IMG/VR virus record: IMGVR_UViG_3300040801_002617
Span: 1 to 48,179 of that record
DNA from: a virus
Length of the DNA: 48,179 bases
Reading direction: 5' to 3' (one strand)
Below, in pieces: positions 17,302-26,800 of the stretch (the stretch's first letter is position 1; each line of letters opens with the position of its first letter). The notes under the pieces were generated by a model, which searched no databases, was not told the origin of the DNA, and worked only from the letters and a program-made list of their open reading frames with translations. Position numbers and translations under genes: made by a program.

Positions 17302-17469
17302 ACTATACAAGTTTCTTTTGTTTTTATATATTTTGTTAAATAGGTCCTAAAAAATATTTTTTAAACTTTTTTCAGATTTGTAAAAATAAAAACAAAACAA
17401 AATTAAAATAATTAAACTTTTAATGCATTTATTTTAATAAAGTATAAATAAAAAATAATCATAATTATT
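17302..17469. promoter_or_regulatory. Divergent intergenic region upstream of uvsX
   Basis: About 170 bases of AT-rich sequence separate two divergently transcribed genes and must hold promoters for both. A TATAAATA octamer at 17443-17450 lies 19 bases before the uvsX start, and TATATA-containing sequence lies near 17324-17330 for the minus-strand gene. No hairpin or operator repeat is obvious. Which box is used cannot be decided from sequence. Confidence 0.3.
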
Positions 17470-18717
17470 ATGGGAAAAGATCAAAAGAAAATGGATTTTT
17501 CTTCGATAGGCGACGTTTTCGCAGGACTTTCTAAGAAAACATCTATTATAGTGGAACAAGAACAAAAAGAAAAAAAGTTTATCAACACAGGAAATTATGT
17601 CTTAAACGCATTACTTTCTAAAAATATCAGAAAAGGAGGAGTATCTGATAATAGATTAACAATATTCGCAGGACCTCCAGGATGTGGAAAAAGTTATTTA
17701 TGCTACAATATAGCAAGAAATGCCCAGAATGACGGATATAGAGTTATTTACATCGATACTGAATATGCTATCGAATTAGAAGAATTACAAAGATTTGGTA
17801 TAGATACTGATCCTGAAAAATTAATTCTTATTAGAAATAATAAAGTAGAAGATCTTAAAATCGCATTGGCTACATTATTAGATGAAATGAAAAAACAACA
17901 ACAAAATGGTGTCGATATCGGAAAAAATTTAATTGTATTAGATTCTATTGGACAGCTTGCATCCAATAAAGAATTAGAAGATGCAAAAGATGCTAAAATT
18001 AAAGTTGATATGTCAAGAGCAAAAGGACTTAAATCTTTATTCAGAGTTATTACTGCTGATATGGGTTATTTAGGTATTCCTATGATTGGTACGAATCACG
18101 TTTATATGTCACAAGATCTTTTTCCAACAGCCATAATGGGCGGAGGCGAAGGAGTTATGTATTCTGCATCAACTGTTGTTTTTATGTCAATTGCTAAATT
18201 GAAATCAGGGGACGAAAGTACCGACAGCAAAGCTTTCGTAAAAGATATAGGACAATCTGGTATCATAGTAACAGCAAAATCAAGGAAAAATAGATTAGCA
18301 AAACCAATGCAGATTAAATTTGAAATCGATTTCGACGAAGGAACAAATCCATTTAAAGGTTTAGAAGCATTTTGTACAGAAGAAAATTATGAAAAAGTCG
18401 GAATAGCTAAAGGAAAAGCAGACAAAGACGGCAATTTCCAACCAGGCGGAATAAAATATTATGTAAGACATTTAGAAAAAACTTTATACGAAAAAGAAAT
18501 TTTCACCGATGAAGTATTTACAGAAGAAGTTTTAGATAAATTAGAACCTATAATAGAAAGTTATTTCTCTTATGCGTCCTATGAAGAACAAAAGAAAGCA
18601 TATTCAAAAATGCAAAGAGAAATTCAAGAAGAAGTTGAAAAACAAGAAGAAGCAGAAGCAGCCGAAGTTGAAGAAGTTTCTAAAACAAAAGCAAAAAAAG
18701 GTCCTAAAAAATCTTAA
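17470..18717 (+). CDS. uvsX: UvsX, RecA-like recombinase
   Basis: 415 residues. Walker A GPPGCGKS at 68-75, Walker B-like strand NLIVLDSIGQLAS, and the UvsX-type segment GIPMIGTNHVYMSQDLFPTAIMGGGEGVMYSAS. An acidic, Glu/Ala-rich C-terminus (EEVEKQEEAEAAEVEEV) is followed by a lysine-rich end. The family polymerises on single-stranded DNA with ATP and performs strand exchange for recombination-dependent replication. It is first in the plus-strand replication operon, 18 bases before the helicase gene. No intein is present here. Confidence 0.95.
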   Translation: MGKDQKKMDFSSIGDVFAGLSKKTSIIVEQEQKEKKFINTGNYVLNALLSKNIRKGGVSDNRLTIFAGPPGCGKSYLCYNIARNAQNDGYRVIYIDTEYAIELEELQRFGIDTDPEKLILIRNNKVEDLKIALATLLDEMKKQQQNGVDIGKNLIVLDSIGQLASNKELEDAKDAKIKVDMSRAKGLKSLFRVITADMGYLGIPMIGTNHVYMSQDLFPTAIMGGGEGVMYSASTVVFMSIAKLKSGDESTDSKAFVKDIGQSGIIVTAKSRKNRLAKPMQIKFEIDFDEGTNPFKGLEAFCTEENYEKVGIAKGKADKDGNFQPGGIKYYVRHLEKTLYEKEIFTDEVFTEEVLDKLEPIIESYFSYASYEEQKKAYSKMQREIQEEVEKQEEAEAAEVEEVSKTKAKKGPKKS

Positions 18718-18735
18718 AATTAATTGTAAATTATT

Positions 18736-19458
18736 ATGCCTGAAAAAGTAAATGTATCAACGGAAAAATTATTTTTTAAATATATTTTGGAAAATCCAAA
18801 CCAATTTTCTAAAGTATTACCTTCTTATTTCAAGAATCACGATATATTATTTGTATATAATACCATAAGAGAAGAATATCTTAATAGTAAGAAAAAAATA
18901 GTTCCTAATCCGAAACAAATATTCACTATGTTGAAAATGCGTTCAGATGAACGAGAAATTTCAAAAGAAATTCTAAAATCTTTATTAAGTACTGATTTAA
19001 CACAATATGACGAAGATTGGTTAATTCCTAAATTTAAGTCATGGAAATTATCTAAAAGAATAGTAGATAATGTTCAAAGTTCTATTGAATATATGAGAGA
19101 ATTAGACGAGACAAATCTCGAAAATATTCAAGATATAGCCGAAAAAATCAAAAGAATATCAAACGAACTTGATTTAATCGACGATGATGATGAAGATTTA
19201 GGAGAAGATTTTGATGATCCAACAGTACATAGACAAGATGTAACAACACAGAAGATTTCTACTGGTTGGCCTTGTATGGATACTTTGTTAAACGGAGGAT
19301 GGGACTATGCTTCTCTTGTAACCATTATAGGCGAAACAAATGTTGGTAAATGTTCCGCTTATGATACTTATATCAAAATCCGTAATAAAAACAACGGAGA
19401 GATAAAAAATATAAAAATCGGAGACTTTTATAAAGATATGGTTAATTCGTCTCTCTAA
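18736..19458 (+). CDS. gp41: Replicative helicase (gp41/DnaB-like), N-terminal part fused to N-intein
   Basis: 240 residues. Residues 1-205 are the N-terminal domain and first part of the RecA-like motor of a T4 gp41-type helicase (STGWPCMDTLLNGGWDYASL), ending at GETNVGK, the Walker A motif without its final Ser/Thr. Cys206 begins an N-intein of 35 residues (CSAYDTYIKI..., block A) that runs to a stop. The other half of the protein is at 21993-23072. Joining the exteins gives GETNVGKS-MWLNN, a perfect P-loop. Activity therefore depends on protein trans-splicing. Confidence 0.9.
   Translation: MPEKVNVSTEKLFFKYILENPNQFSKVLPSYFKNHDILFVYNTIREEYLNSKKKIVPNPKQIFTMLKMRSDEREISKEILKSLLSTDLTQYDEDWLIPKFKSWKLSKRIVDNVQSSIEYMRELDETNLENIQDIAEKIKRISNELDLIDDDDEDLGEDFDDPTVHRQDVTTQKISTGWPCMDTLLNGGWDYASLVTIIGETNVGKCSAYDTYIKIRNKNNGEIKNIKIGDFYKDMVNSSL
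19351..19455 (+). other. N-terminal half of split intein (35 aa)
   Basis: Begins with Cys1 directly after the helicase Lys205. The segment CSAYDTYIKIRNKNNGEIKN is a typical block A, followed by IKIGDFYKD and a stop. Break lies before block B, unlike canonical split inteins, which break near the endonuclease site. It is comparable to the atypically split AceL-TerL and VidaL inteins. Confidence 0.85.
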
Positions 19459-19474
19459 TTTAAACGACAAATCT

Positions 19475-20563
19475 ATGGTACAATGTTTTATATGTAAAGA
19501 AAATTTTAAAAATATAACAGGATTACAAAATCACGTAAAATCTAAACACAAAGAAATACAAGTCGATGATTTTTATGATAAATTTATATCAAAAAAAGAA
19601 AAACCTAAATGTGTTTTTTGTGGAAATGTAAGTTCTTTTAATGGCTTTAAAAGAGGATATAAAAAAATATGCCATTCGGATGAATGTATATCAAAAAGTA
19701 GATCGACATATACTTTAGAGTATGGAATAAAAATGGAAGGTTTGAGTGAAAATGAAGCAATAGAAAGATTAGAAAATTTAAACAAAAAAAGAAAGAAAAC
19801 TTTTAAAAAAACTATTAATGAAATTTTAAAAGAAAATCCAAATTTTAATAAAGAAAAAAGTCACCAATGTATAGAATACTGGATAAAAAGAGGATATTCT
19901 ATCTCGGAAGCAAAAGAAAAAGTAGTCGAAGTTTTAAATAATTTACATAAAAAGACATGGGAAAAAAGAAAACAAAATCCCAATTTATATAAAGATATAA
20001 ATACTTCACAAATATTATATTGGATTAAAAAAGGATATAACGAAGAAGAAGCTCGAAATAAAGTTTCTGAAAGACAAGAAACATTTTCTAAAAAAACTTG
20101 TATTAAAAAATATGGTTACGAAAAAGGAATGGAGATATTTTTAGAAAGGCAAGAAAAATGGATTGAAAGTTTAAATAAGAATGGTAAATTAAAAGTAGGA
20201 TATTCTGAAATATCACAAGAATTGTTTAGAAATTTAGATGATAACGATTATGTTTTTTACGGAGAAAAAAATCATGAATATAATATAAAAAATAGGAGAT
20301 ATGATTATACAGATTTAAACAAAAGAAAAATGATAGAATTCAACGGTGATGTTTATCATGGAAATCCAAAATTATTTAAAAAATATGACAGACCGCATCC
20401 ATATTTAAAACATTTAACTGCGGAAGATTTATGGGATATTGATTTATTTAAAAAACGTCTATCAGAAAGTAGAGATTTTGAATTGTTAGTGATATGGGAG
20501 TCTGATTACAAGGATAATAAAAATGCTGTTATTAAAAGATGTAAAGAATTTTTGAAAAAATAA
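19475..20563 (+). CDS. Homing endonuclease, Vsr-like (EDxHD-type), with zinc fingers
   Basis: 362 residues. N-terminal C2H2 zinc finger (Cys4, Cys7, His20, His25), a second zinc site (Cys46, Cys49, Cys66, Cys71), then two copies of a helical module (YWIKRGYSISEAKEKV and YWIKKGYNEEEARNKV) likely binding DNA. The nuclease core is C-terminal: KMIEFNGDVYHGNP (Glu288, Asp292, His295), DLWDIDLFKK and LLVIWESDYK, as in Vsr-like homing endonucleases associated with split inteins. It lies between the intein halves, so it probably spreads the insertion by cutting intein-less helicase genes. Confidence 0.8.
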   Translation: MVQCFICKENFKNITGLQNHVKSKHKEIQVDDFYDKFISKKEKPKCVFCGNVSSFNGFKRGYKKICHSDECISKSRSTYTLEYGIKMEGLSENEAIERLENLNKKRKKTFKKTINEILKENPNFNKEKSHQCIEYWIKRGYSISEAKEKVVEVLNNLHKKTWEKRKQNPNLYKDINTSQILYWIKKGYNEEEARNKVSERQETFSKKTCIKKYGYEKGMEIFLERQEKWIESLNKNGKLKVGYSEISQELFRNLDDNDYVFYGEKNHEYNIKNRRYDYTDLNKRKMIEFNGDVYHGNPKLFKKYDRPHPYLKHLTAEDLWDIDLFKKRLSESRDFELLVIWESDYKDNKNAVIKRCKEFLKK

Positions 20564-20571
20564 AAAACAAA

Positions 20572-20799
20572 ATGCAGAAAATATTAGATTTTATAAAAGA
20601 AAACAAAGAAGATAAAAAAGAAATACACATTTCATACGAAATGTCTAAGATGGTGGAAAATTTCAAAGAATTCAGAAAAGAAAATATTGAACAAAACATA
20701 ACAGGAAATTATTATTGCGGTATTCTTAAATTAGACAATGAAGATATAAAAGTATATTCTAATATATTACTGGAATATGATGAAATAGAATTTAAATAA
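20572..20799 (+). CDS. Hypothetical protein in intein cassette, 75 aa
   Basis: Small charged protein, starting 8 bases after the endonuclease gene and ending 1 base before the next gene. Not recognised. Residues 1-45 are helical and the rest beta-like (NYYCGILKLDNEDIKVYSNI). Its position in the fractured-helicase cassette marks it as cargo. Confidence 0.55.
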   Translation: MQKILDFIKENKEDKKEIHISYEMSKMVENFKEFRKENIEQNITGNYYCGILKLDNEDIKVYSNILLEYDEIEFK

Positions 20800-20800
20800 A

Positions 20801-21151
20801 ATGAAAGTAAGATGTGAAAATAAGATTACTGAAAATGAATATTTAGATTTTAAAAACTGGTATGAAACTTTAAAATCCGGCATTGGAGTAGTTTATGGCT
20901 TCGAATATGATTTTAATAAAAAATTATATTATTGTTATTTGGATGATATAACATTTTGTATAAATCATATTTGGTTTAAAAACGATTGTGTTTATTTAAG
21001 TATACGAATATTAGATATAAAAAGATCTAAATTTTTTAAACAAAATTATAAACATTATAAATATAAAATAAAAAGATTTGATAAAGGTTGGTCGATTTAT
21101 AATATTTATAATTTGGTAGAAAAAAGAAAAGAAAAATTAAAAATGTTATGA
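20801..21151 (+). CDS. Hypothetical protein in intein cassette, 116 aa
   Basis: Small protein rich in Tyr, Phe and Lys, not recognised. It ends in EKRKEKLKML, and its stop overlaps the methyltransferase ATG. Same basic tail as several genes outside the cassette, so the cassette shares the translational style of the phage. Confidence 0.55.
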   Translation: MKVRCENKITENEYLDFKNWYETLKSGIGVVYGFEYDFNKKLYYCYLDDITFCINHIWFKNDCVYLSIRILDIKRSKFFKQNYKHYKYKIKRFDKGWSIYNIYNLVEKRKEKLKML

Positions 21152-21945
21152 AATCACCAATAAGATATTTCGGAGGAAAAAATGGATTTAGTAGGAAAAT
21201 ATTAGAATATTTTCCGGAAGATTATGAAAAAATGACTTATATAGAACCTTTTTGTGGTTCCTCTGCTTTATTGTTTCAAAAAAATAAATCAGATGTAGAA
21301 ATAATAAATGATATAGATCATAATATATATTCTTTATTTAAAGTTATAACTAACAAAACTAAATTCGAAAAATTTAAAAACGTTTTAGATTTAACTCCTT
21401 TTTCAGAAGAATTATTAAAAGAATATAAAAAGGATATTAAAAAATCAATTGAAGATCCTGTAGAACGAGCATATAAATATTTTTATTGTAATAGATGTTC
21501 TTTTAATTCATCAGGAAGTTTATCTATTTCTACACACGTAAGAAGAAATATGAGCAAATCTGTTTCTGATTATTTATCAGCTATTGATAAATTACCAGAG
21601 GTCCATTCGAGACTTAGTAATGTAGTTATATTAAATCGAGATGCATTAAAAGTTATTAAAAAATATGACAAACCAAATGTTTTTATATATTGTGATTCTC
21701 CTTATGCTAATGAAACAAGAAGTAGCGGTAGATATGCATTTGATTTTGCAGATAAACAACAAGATGATTATTTAAAAGTTTTGATTGAAAATAAAGATGC
21801 AAAATTGTTGATATCAGGATATAATTGTAAAAGATATTCTATTTTAGAGAAAAGCGGTTTCAAAAGAATTGATTTAGAAATAAAAACACAAAATAATAAT
21901 CTAGAAGGAAAATCTAAAATAGAATCTTTATGGATGAATTATTAA
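21148..21945 (+). CDS. D12-class N6-adenine DNA methyltransferase
   Basis: 265 residues. Starts with SPIRYFGGKNGFSRKIL, followed by SAM-binding motif I (YIEPFCGSSALLF) and catalytic motif IV as DSPYANETR near residue 184 (DSPY instead of the more usual DPPY). This is the Dam/DpnM-type alpha class (motif I before IV). Located between the halves of the split intein, next to the homing endonuclease. It may protect DNA from host restriction or from a nuclease of the cassette; the target cannot be read from the sequence. Confidence 0.88.
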   Translation: MKSPIRYFGGKNGFSRKILEYFPEDYEKMTYIEPFCGSSALLFQKNKSDVEIINDIDHNIYSLFKVITNKTKFEKFKNVLDLTPFSEELLKEYKKDIKKSIEDPVERAYKYFYCNRCSFNSSGSLSISTHVRRNMSKSVSDYLSAIDKLPEVHSRLSNVVILNRDALKVIKKYDKPNVFIYCDSPYANETRSSGRYAFDFADKQQDDYLKVLIENKDAKLLISGYNCKRYSILEKSGFKRIDLEIKTQNNNLEGKSKIESLWMNY

Positions 21946-21992
21946 ACAATTTTTATATTGCTTAATAAGAATTAAAAAACTAAAGAAAAATA

Positions 21993-22352
21993 ATGTTAAG
22001 TGAAAATATACAAAGAAAATTTATTGATACAAAATGTGTAGAAAATTGGGAAGTTTTAACCGATACTGGCTGGTCAGATATAGACAAAATAGGAAAAACA
22101 ATTGAATATGAAAAATGGATATTAAAAACCGAAAAGAATATTTTAGAATGCGCGGACGATCATATAGTATTTGACGGAGATTTTAACGAAATATTCGTAA
22201 AAGATTTAAAACCAAACACAGAAATTTTTACAAAAAATGGACTAGAAAAAGTTATTTCAGTAGAAAATTCAAAGAAAATGGAAAATATGTATGATTTAGA
22301 ATTAAATGACAAAAATCATAGATATTATACAAATGATATTTTATCGCATAAT
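21993..22352 (+). other. C-terminal half of split intein (120 aa)
   Basis: Carries block B, the beta core and block F/G, ending in His-Asn before Ser+1. With Cys1 of the N-half, the residues needed for trans-splicing are all present. There is no endonuclease domain inside either half. Confidence 0.85.
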
Positions 22353-23072
22353 TCTATGTGGTTAAATAATCTAACTATCAAAATAGCAGATTCAGGTAAA
22401 AATGTTCTTTTCGTTACATTAGAAATGGCCGCGCATAAATGCTTCAAAAGGATGGGTTCACAAAGAATGAGAATACCTATCGACGACTATGACAAATTAT
22501 CAAAAGACGAGGTTTATATGAAAAACAAAATAAACGAACTTAAATATGATAATGGAGGTATGTTCGAAAAAGAAATAGGAAAACTTTTTGTTAAAAAATT
22601 CCCAACATCGATGCTTACGGTAACAGAATTAGATAATTTTATTCATAAATTCGAGCAAAGAAAAGGAATAAAATTACATGCCGTAGTAATTGATTATATA
22701 AATATTATGGGTATAGAAAAAGGACACGATTTTACAAATATGTTATTCTTAAAAGGAAAACATTTAGCAGAAGGATTAAGATTTATAGCAGATAAACATA
22801 ATGTAACAATGATAACTGCTACACAAACAGACAAATCAGTATGGGGAGCATCGGACATTAATTTAAAGGACATTCCAGAATCTAAGGCAATCGCAGAAAC
22901 ATCAGATGTTGTTTTTGGTATAATAAGAAATCCAGAAATGAAAAAACACAATAAATATAGATTAAAAATATTAAAATTAAGAGATGGTGACTTTACAGAT
23001 GAACAAATAAGTTTCGATTTTAATACTAAATTTTTGTTGATGGAAAATGATCAATTTTACGGAGCAACATAA
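21993..23072 (+). CDS. gp41: C-intein fused to C-terminal part of gp41-like helicase
   Basis: 359 residues. Residues 1-120 are the C-intein: block B-like NILECADDHIVFDG near residue 57, KDLKPNTEI, and the terminal YYTNDILSHN with His119-Asn120. Ser121 starts the C-extein (SMWLNNLTIKIADSGKNVLF), which contains Walker B LHAVVIDYINIMG and the DnaB-family end region (ITATQTDKSVWGASDI). N- and C-exteins together make about 444 residues, close to T4 gp41. The ATG start fits the intein length; total intein is 155 residues, the size of a mini-intein. Confidence 0.9.
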   Translation: MLSENIQRKFIDTKCVENWEVLTDTGWSDIDKIGKTIEYEKWILKTEKNILECADDHIVFDGDFNEIFVKDLKPNTEIFTKNGLEKVISVENSKKMENMYDLELNDKNHRYYTNDILSHNSMWLNNLTIKIADSGKNVLFVTLEMAAHKCFKRMGSQRMRIPIDDYDKLSKDEVYMKNKINELKYDNGGMFEKEIGKLFVKKFPTSMLTVTELDNFIHKFEQRKGIKLHAVVIDYINIMGIEKGHDFTNMLFLKGKHLAEGLRFIADKHNVTMITATQTDKSVWGASDINLKDIPESKAIAETSDVVFGIIRNPEMKKHNKYRLKILKLRDGDFTDEQISFDFNTKFLLMENDQFYGAT

Positions 23073-23085
23073 AAAATAAATTTAA

Positions 23086-23709
23086 ATGATGAAAGATAAA
23101 GATGAAAATTTAGAAGAATTTGAAGAAGAATTAGAAGAAGATATAAATTTCGATGAAGATGAACTAGAGGATTTAGAAGACGAAGATGAAGAAGATAGAG
23201 AAATATCTGATTTTGATTTCAAATTTATAAACCAAAGTAAACATAAACAAGATGGAAAACATTCATTAGAAAGAGATGTTTTGTTCTTAGGTAAAAAGGA
23301 CGAAGAAAAAGAAGATGAACAAGATTCTACAATGTTTTTTAATGATGAAGTACAAGTAGAAACTGGTTCTCAATTTGAATTCGAATCTAAAAACCACGAA
23401 GAATACGTAAATAACATAAAATTAGAAAAAGATATATACGAAATATTAACTGACAACACAGACATAGATTTCACACAACCTAGAAGAAAACCAAGAAGAG
23501 AAGATTTTAATTTATATTACGAACTTGTTTTAAAAAATTTAAAACATAAATATACAAAATGCGAAATATTTGTATCATTGTCATACTATTTTACTGACAA
23601 TATATTTAATATGTATAAATTGTTAGACAGAAAACACGCAACATCAATTATATTAGAATTAAAAAGTAAAGGATTTTTAGATAATCTTGGAAAAATAAAT
23701 TTTGTTTAA
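23086..23709 (+). CDS. Hypothetical acidic protein downstream of helicase, 207 aa
   Basis: The first 55 residues are almost entirely Glu/Asp (DELEDLEDEDEEDREISD). A linker follows, and a helical C-terminal domain of about 70 residues (NLYYELVLKNLKHKYTKCEI). Fourteen bases separate it from the helicase gene, so it may be a replication accessory factor. No family recognised; helicase loader or primase partner are possibilities only. Confidence 0.65.
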   Translation: MMKDKDENLEEFEEELEEDINFDEDELEDLEDEDEEDREISDFDFKFINQSKHKQDGKHSLERDVLFLGKKDEEKEDEQDSTMFFNDEVQVETGSQFEFESKNHEEYVNNIKLEKDIYEILTDNTDIDFTQPRRKPRREDFNLYYELVLKNLKHKYTKCEIFVSLSYYFTDNIFNMYKLLDRKHATSIILELKSKGFLDNLGKINFV

Positions 23710-23816
23710 ATGTTTGAAATCGAATAAAAAATATACATAACGAATATTGAAAGAAAAACGAAATTAAAAAACTTAAATTAAACATATTAATATAATAGAA
23801 AAAATAATAAAACAGA

Positions 23817-26800
23817 ATGAAGAGTTATAAAAGAGAAGAAGTTTTAAAAATGGCTACAGAATATTTCAAAGGAGATGAACTAGCGGCAGGAGTATGGATA
23901 AATAAATATGCCTTAAAAGATTCGAACGGTAATATCTACGAAAAAACACCGGATGATATGCACGAAAGAATAGCAAATGAGTTATATAGAATAGAAAGCA
24001 AATATCCAAATCCAACTTCAAAAGAAGAAATATTTGAAACTATAAAAGATTTTAAATATATAATACCACAAGGAAGTCCTATGTCAGGAATTGGAAATAA
24101 TTTACAAACAGTTTCATTAAGTAATTGTTTTGTTGTCGGAAATGAAGCTGATTCTTATGGTGGTTTAATGTTAACAGACCAAGAACAAGCACAACTTATG
24201 AAAAGAAGAGGTGGAGTCGGACACGATTTGTCACACATAAGACCAAAAGGAACTGATGTTAAAAATTCAGCATTAAGTTCCACGGGTATAGTTCCTTTTA
24301 TGGAGAGATTTTCTAACACCACAAGAGAAGTTGCACAAGACGGAAGACGAGGAGCCTTGATGTTAAGTTGTAGCATAGAACATCCAGACTCCGAAGATTT
24401 CATAGACGCTAAAATGGAAACAGGTAAAGTAACTGGTGCGAATGTGTCTGTAAAAATAACAGACGAATTTATGAAAAGTGTTAATGGAGATGGAAAATTT
24501 ATTCAAAAATATCCTATAAATTCCGAAAATCCTAAAATATTTAAAGAAATAAATTCTAAAAAATTATGGAGAAAAATAATTAATAACGCATGGAATAGCG
24601 CAGAACCGGGAATTCTTTTCTGGGACACTGTGGAAAGGGAGAGTATTCCCGATTTATACTCTGATTATGGATACAAAACAACAAGTACAAATCCTTGTGT
24701 AGTAGGAGATACATTAATTGCTGTTGCTGACGGCAGAAATTATGTAAAAATAAAAGATTTGGAAAAAGAGGGAAAAGATGTACCTGTCTATACATTGGAT
24801 AACAAAGGAAACATTAAAATAAGAAAAATGAGAAATCCTAGAATAACTGGATATAATCAAAAAATATATAAAGTTAATATAGAAGGAGGACACTCTATCA
24901 GAGTAACCGGTAATCATAAATTTAGATTAAAAGACGGAACTTATAAACAAGCTGAAGATTTAAATATCGGTGATAGTTTACATGTTATGACTAAATGGGA
25001 AGCATCATTTAAAGATATTAGAAAATATGAAAATGAAGGAAGTGATTATTATTGGTTAAATAACGGAGAATTCGGAAAACACAATTCGGAGCATAGAATG
25101 ATTTATGAGGAATTAACAGGAAATAAAATAGAAAAGGGATTTGTAATACATCATAAAGATTTCAATAGCAAGAATAATAAATTAGATAATTTAGAATTAT
25201 TATCTAAACAAGAGCATGATAAAAAACATGGAAAATTAGTGGAAGGAGAAAACAATCCAAATTTTTCAAATATATCAAATGATGATATTATTTTAGAATT
25301 TAAAAAACTTACTAAAAAGTTAAAAAGAAGAATATCTTATAAAGATTGGAGAAAGCATTCAAAAGAAAATAATTTTCCTCAATATTTTTCAAATTGGAGA
25401 AAAAATTCTATAGGAACTGTTGCAACTTTGTCTAAAAAAATAGCATTAGAGTTAGGATATGAATATGTCGATGTTGATCCTAGATTAGTCAAAACTTATG
25501 AAGAAGCATTGAAAAATGGTTATGATTCAGAAATAAATGAAAATAAAGTTTTGGTTAAAAAAATATGTGAAGAATGTGGAGAAGAATTCCAAGTTAATTA
25601 CTTTAAAAGAGAAATATCATTTTGTAGTCATAATTGTTCGTTAAATTATATAAACAAGAATGAAGAATCAAAAAGAAAAAGATCTAAATCAGTAAACGAA
25701 ACTTATAGCAAAAAATCGATAGATACAAAAAATAAACAAGTAAAGATTTATAGCGATCTTAAATTTAAACTAGGAAGAATTCCAAGTTTAAAAGAATGGG
25801 AAAATTCTTGTAAAGAAGAAAAAATACCTTACAGACTAAAAACAAAATATGGTTTTAAAAATTATAAAGAAATTTGTGAAAATTCTGATATATATAATCA
25901 TAAAGTTGTTTCTGTCGAAATAGACGGAAATGAAGATGTATATAATGGAACAGTCGATGAATACCATAATTTCTTCACTGGATTCGAAGAAAAAACAAAA
26001 AATGGAAAAAGAAAGTTTATAAATATAAACCAATTAAATTGCGGAGAGATTCCATTGTGTCCATATGATTCTTGTAGACTATTACTAATAAATTTATATT
26101 CATATGTTGAAAATCCATTTACAGACAATTCTAAATTTAATTTCGAATTATTTAAAAAACACGTTTCTATTGCAATGAGATATATGGATGATATAGTAGA
26201 TTTAGAAATAGAAAAAGTAGATAAAATATTAGAAAAAATAGATTCTGATCCAGAAGATGAAAATATCAAAAAAGTAGAAAAAGAACTTTGGTATAAAATT
26301 AAAAAAATGGCAGAACTAGGAAGAAGAACAGGATTAGGAGTTACAGCAGAAGGTGATATGTTAGCATCTATGGGATTTAGATATGGTAGCCAAGAAGGAA
26401 ATAATTTTTCAGAATTAGTGCATAAAACATTAGCCATAGAAGCATACAAAAGCTCTTGTTTAATGGCAAAAGAAAGAGGTAAATTTCCTATATATGATTA
26501 TAACAGAGAAGTCGAAAATCCCTTTATTAAAAGATTGATAAATGATTGTCCTGAATTAGATACCATGTTAAGAGAAAACGGAAGAAGAAATATATCTTTA
26601 TTAACTGTCGCACCTGCTGGCACAACATCGATGATGTCACAAACAACGTCAGGAATCGAACCTGTGTTTTTACCTGTTTATAGAAGAAGAAGGAAAGTAA
26701 ATCCTAATGACAAAGATGTTAAAATAACATTTGTTGATGAAGTTGGAGATAGTTGGGAAGAATATAATGTTTTCCATCATAAGTTTTTAACTTGGTTAGA

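Larger units (their letters stand above)
19351..22352 (+). mobile_element. Fractured-gene cassette: split intein halves, homing endonuclease, MTase
   Basis: The cassette starts with the first intein codon and ends with the last one. It contains the N-intein, a Vsr-like homing endonuclease gene, two small ORFs, a D12 adenine methyltransferase gene and the C-intein. All genes are on the same strand, in line with the helicase. This matches the 'fractured gene' layout described for phage-like metagenomic sequences (split inteins with freestanding endonucleases), here with extra cargo. Confidence 0.8.

Noticed and set aside
17443-17450. TATAAATA as a definite T4-type late promoter for uvsX
   Set aside because: uvsX is normally early/middle, and such octamers are expected by chance in this AT-rich DNA. 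It is kept only as a note.
25898-26449. 183-aa minus-strand ORF inside nrdJ
   Set aside because: It overlaps the conserved intein end and NrdJ active-site coding region on the other strand and has no family-like features.
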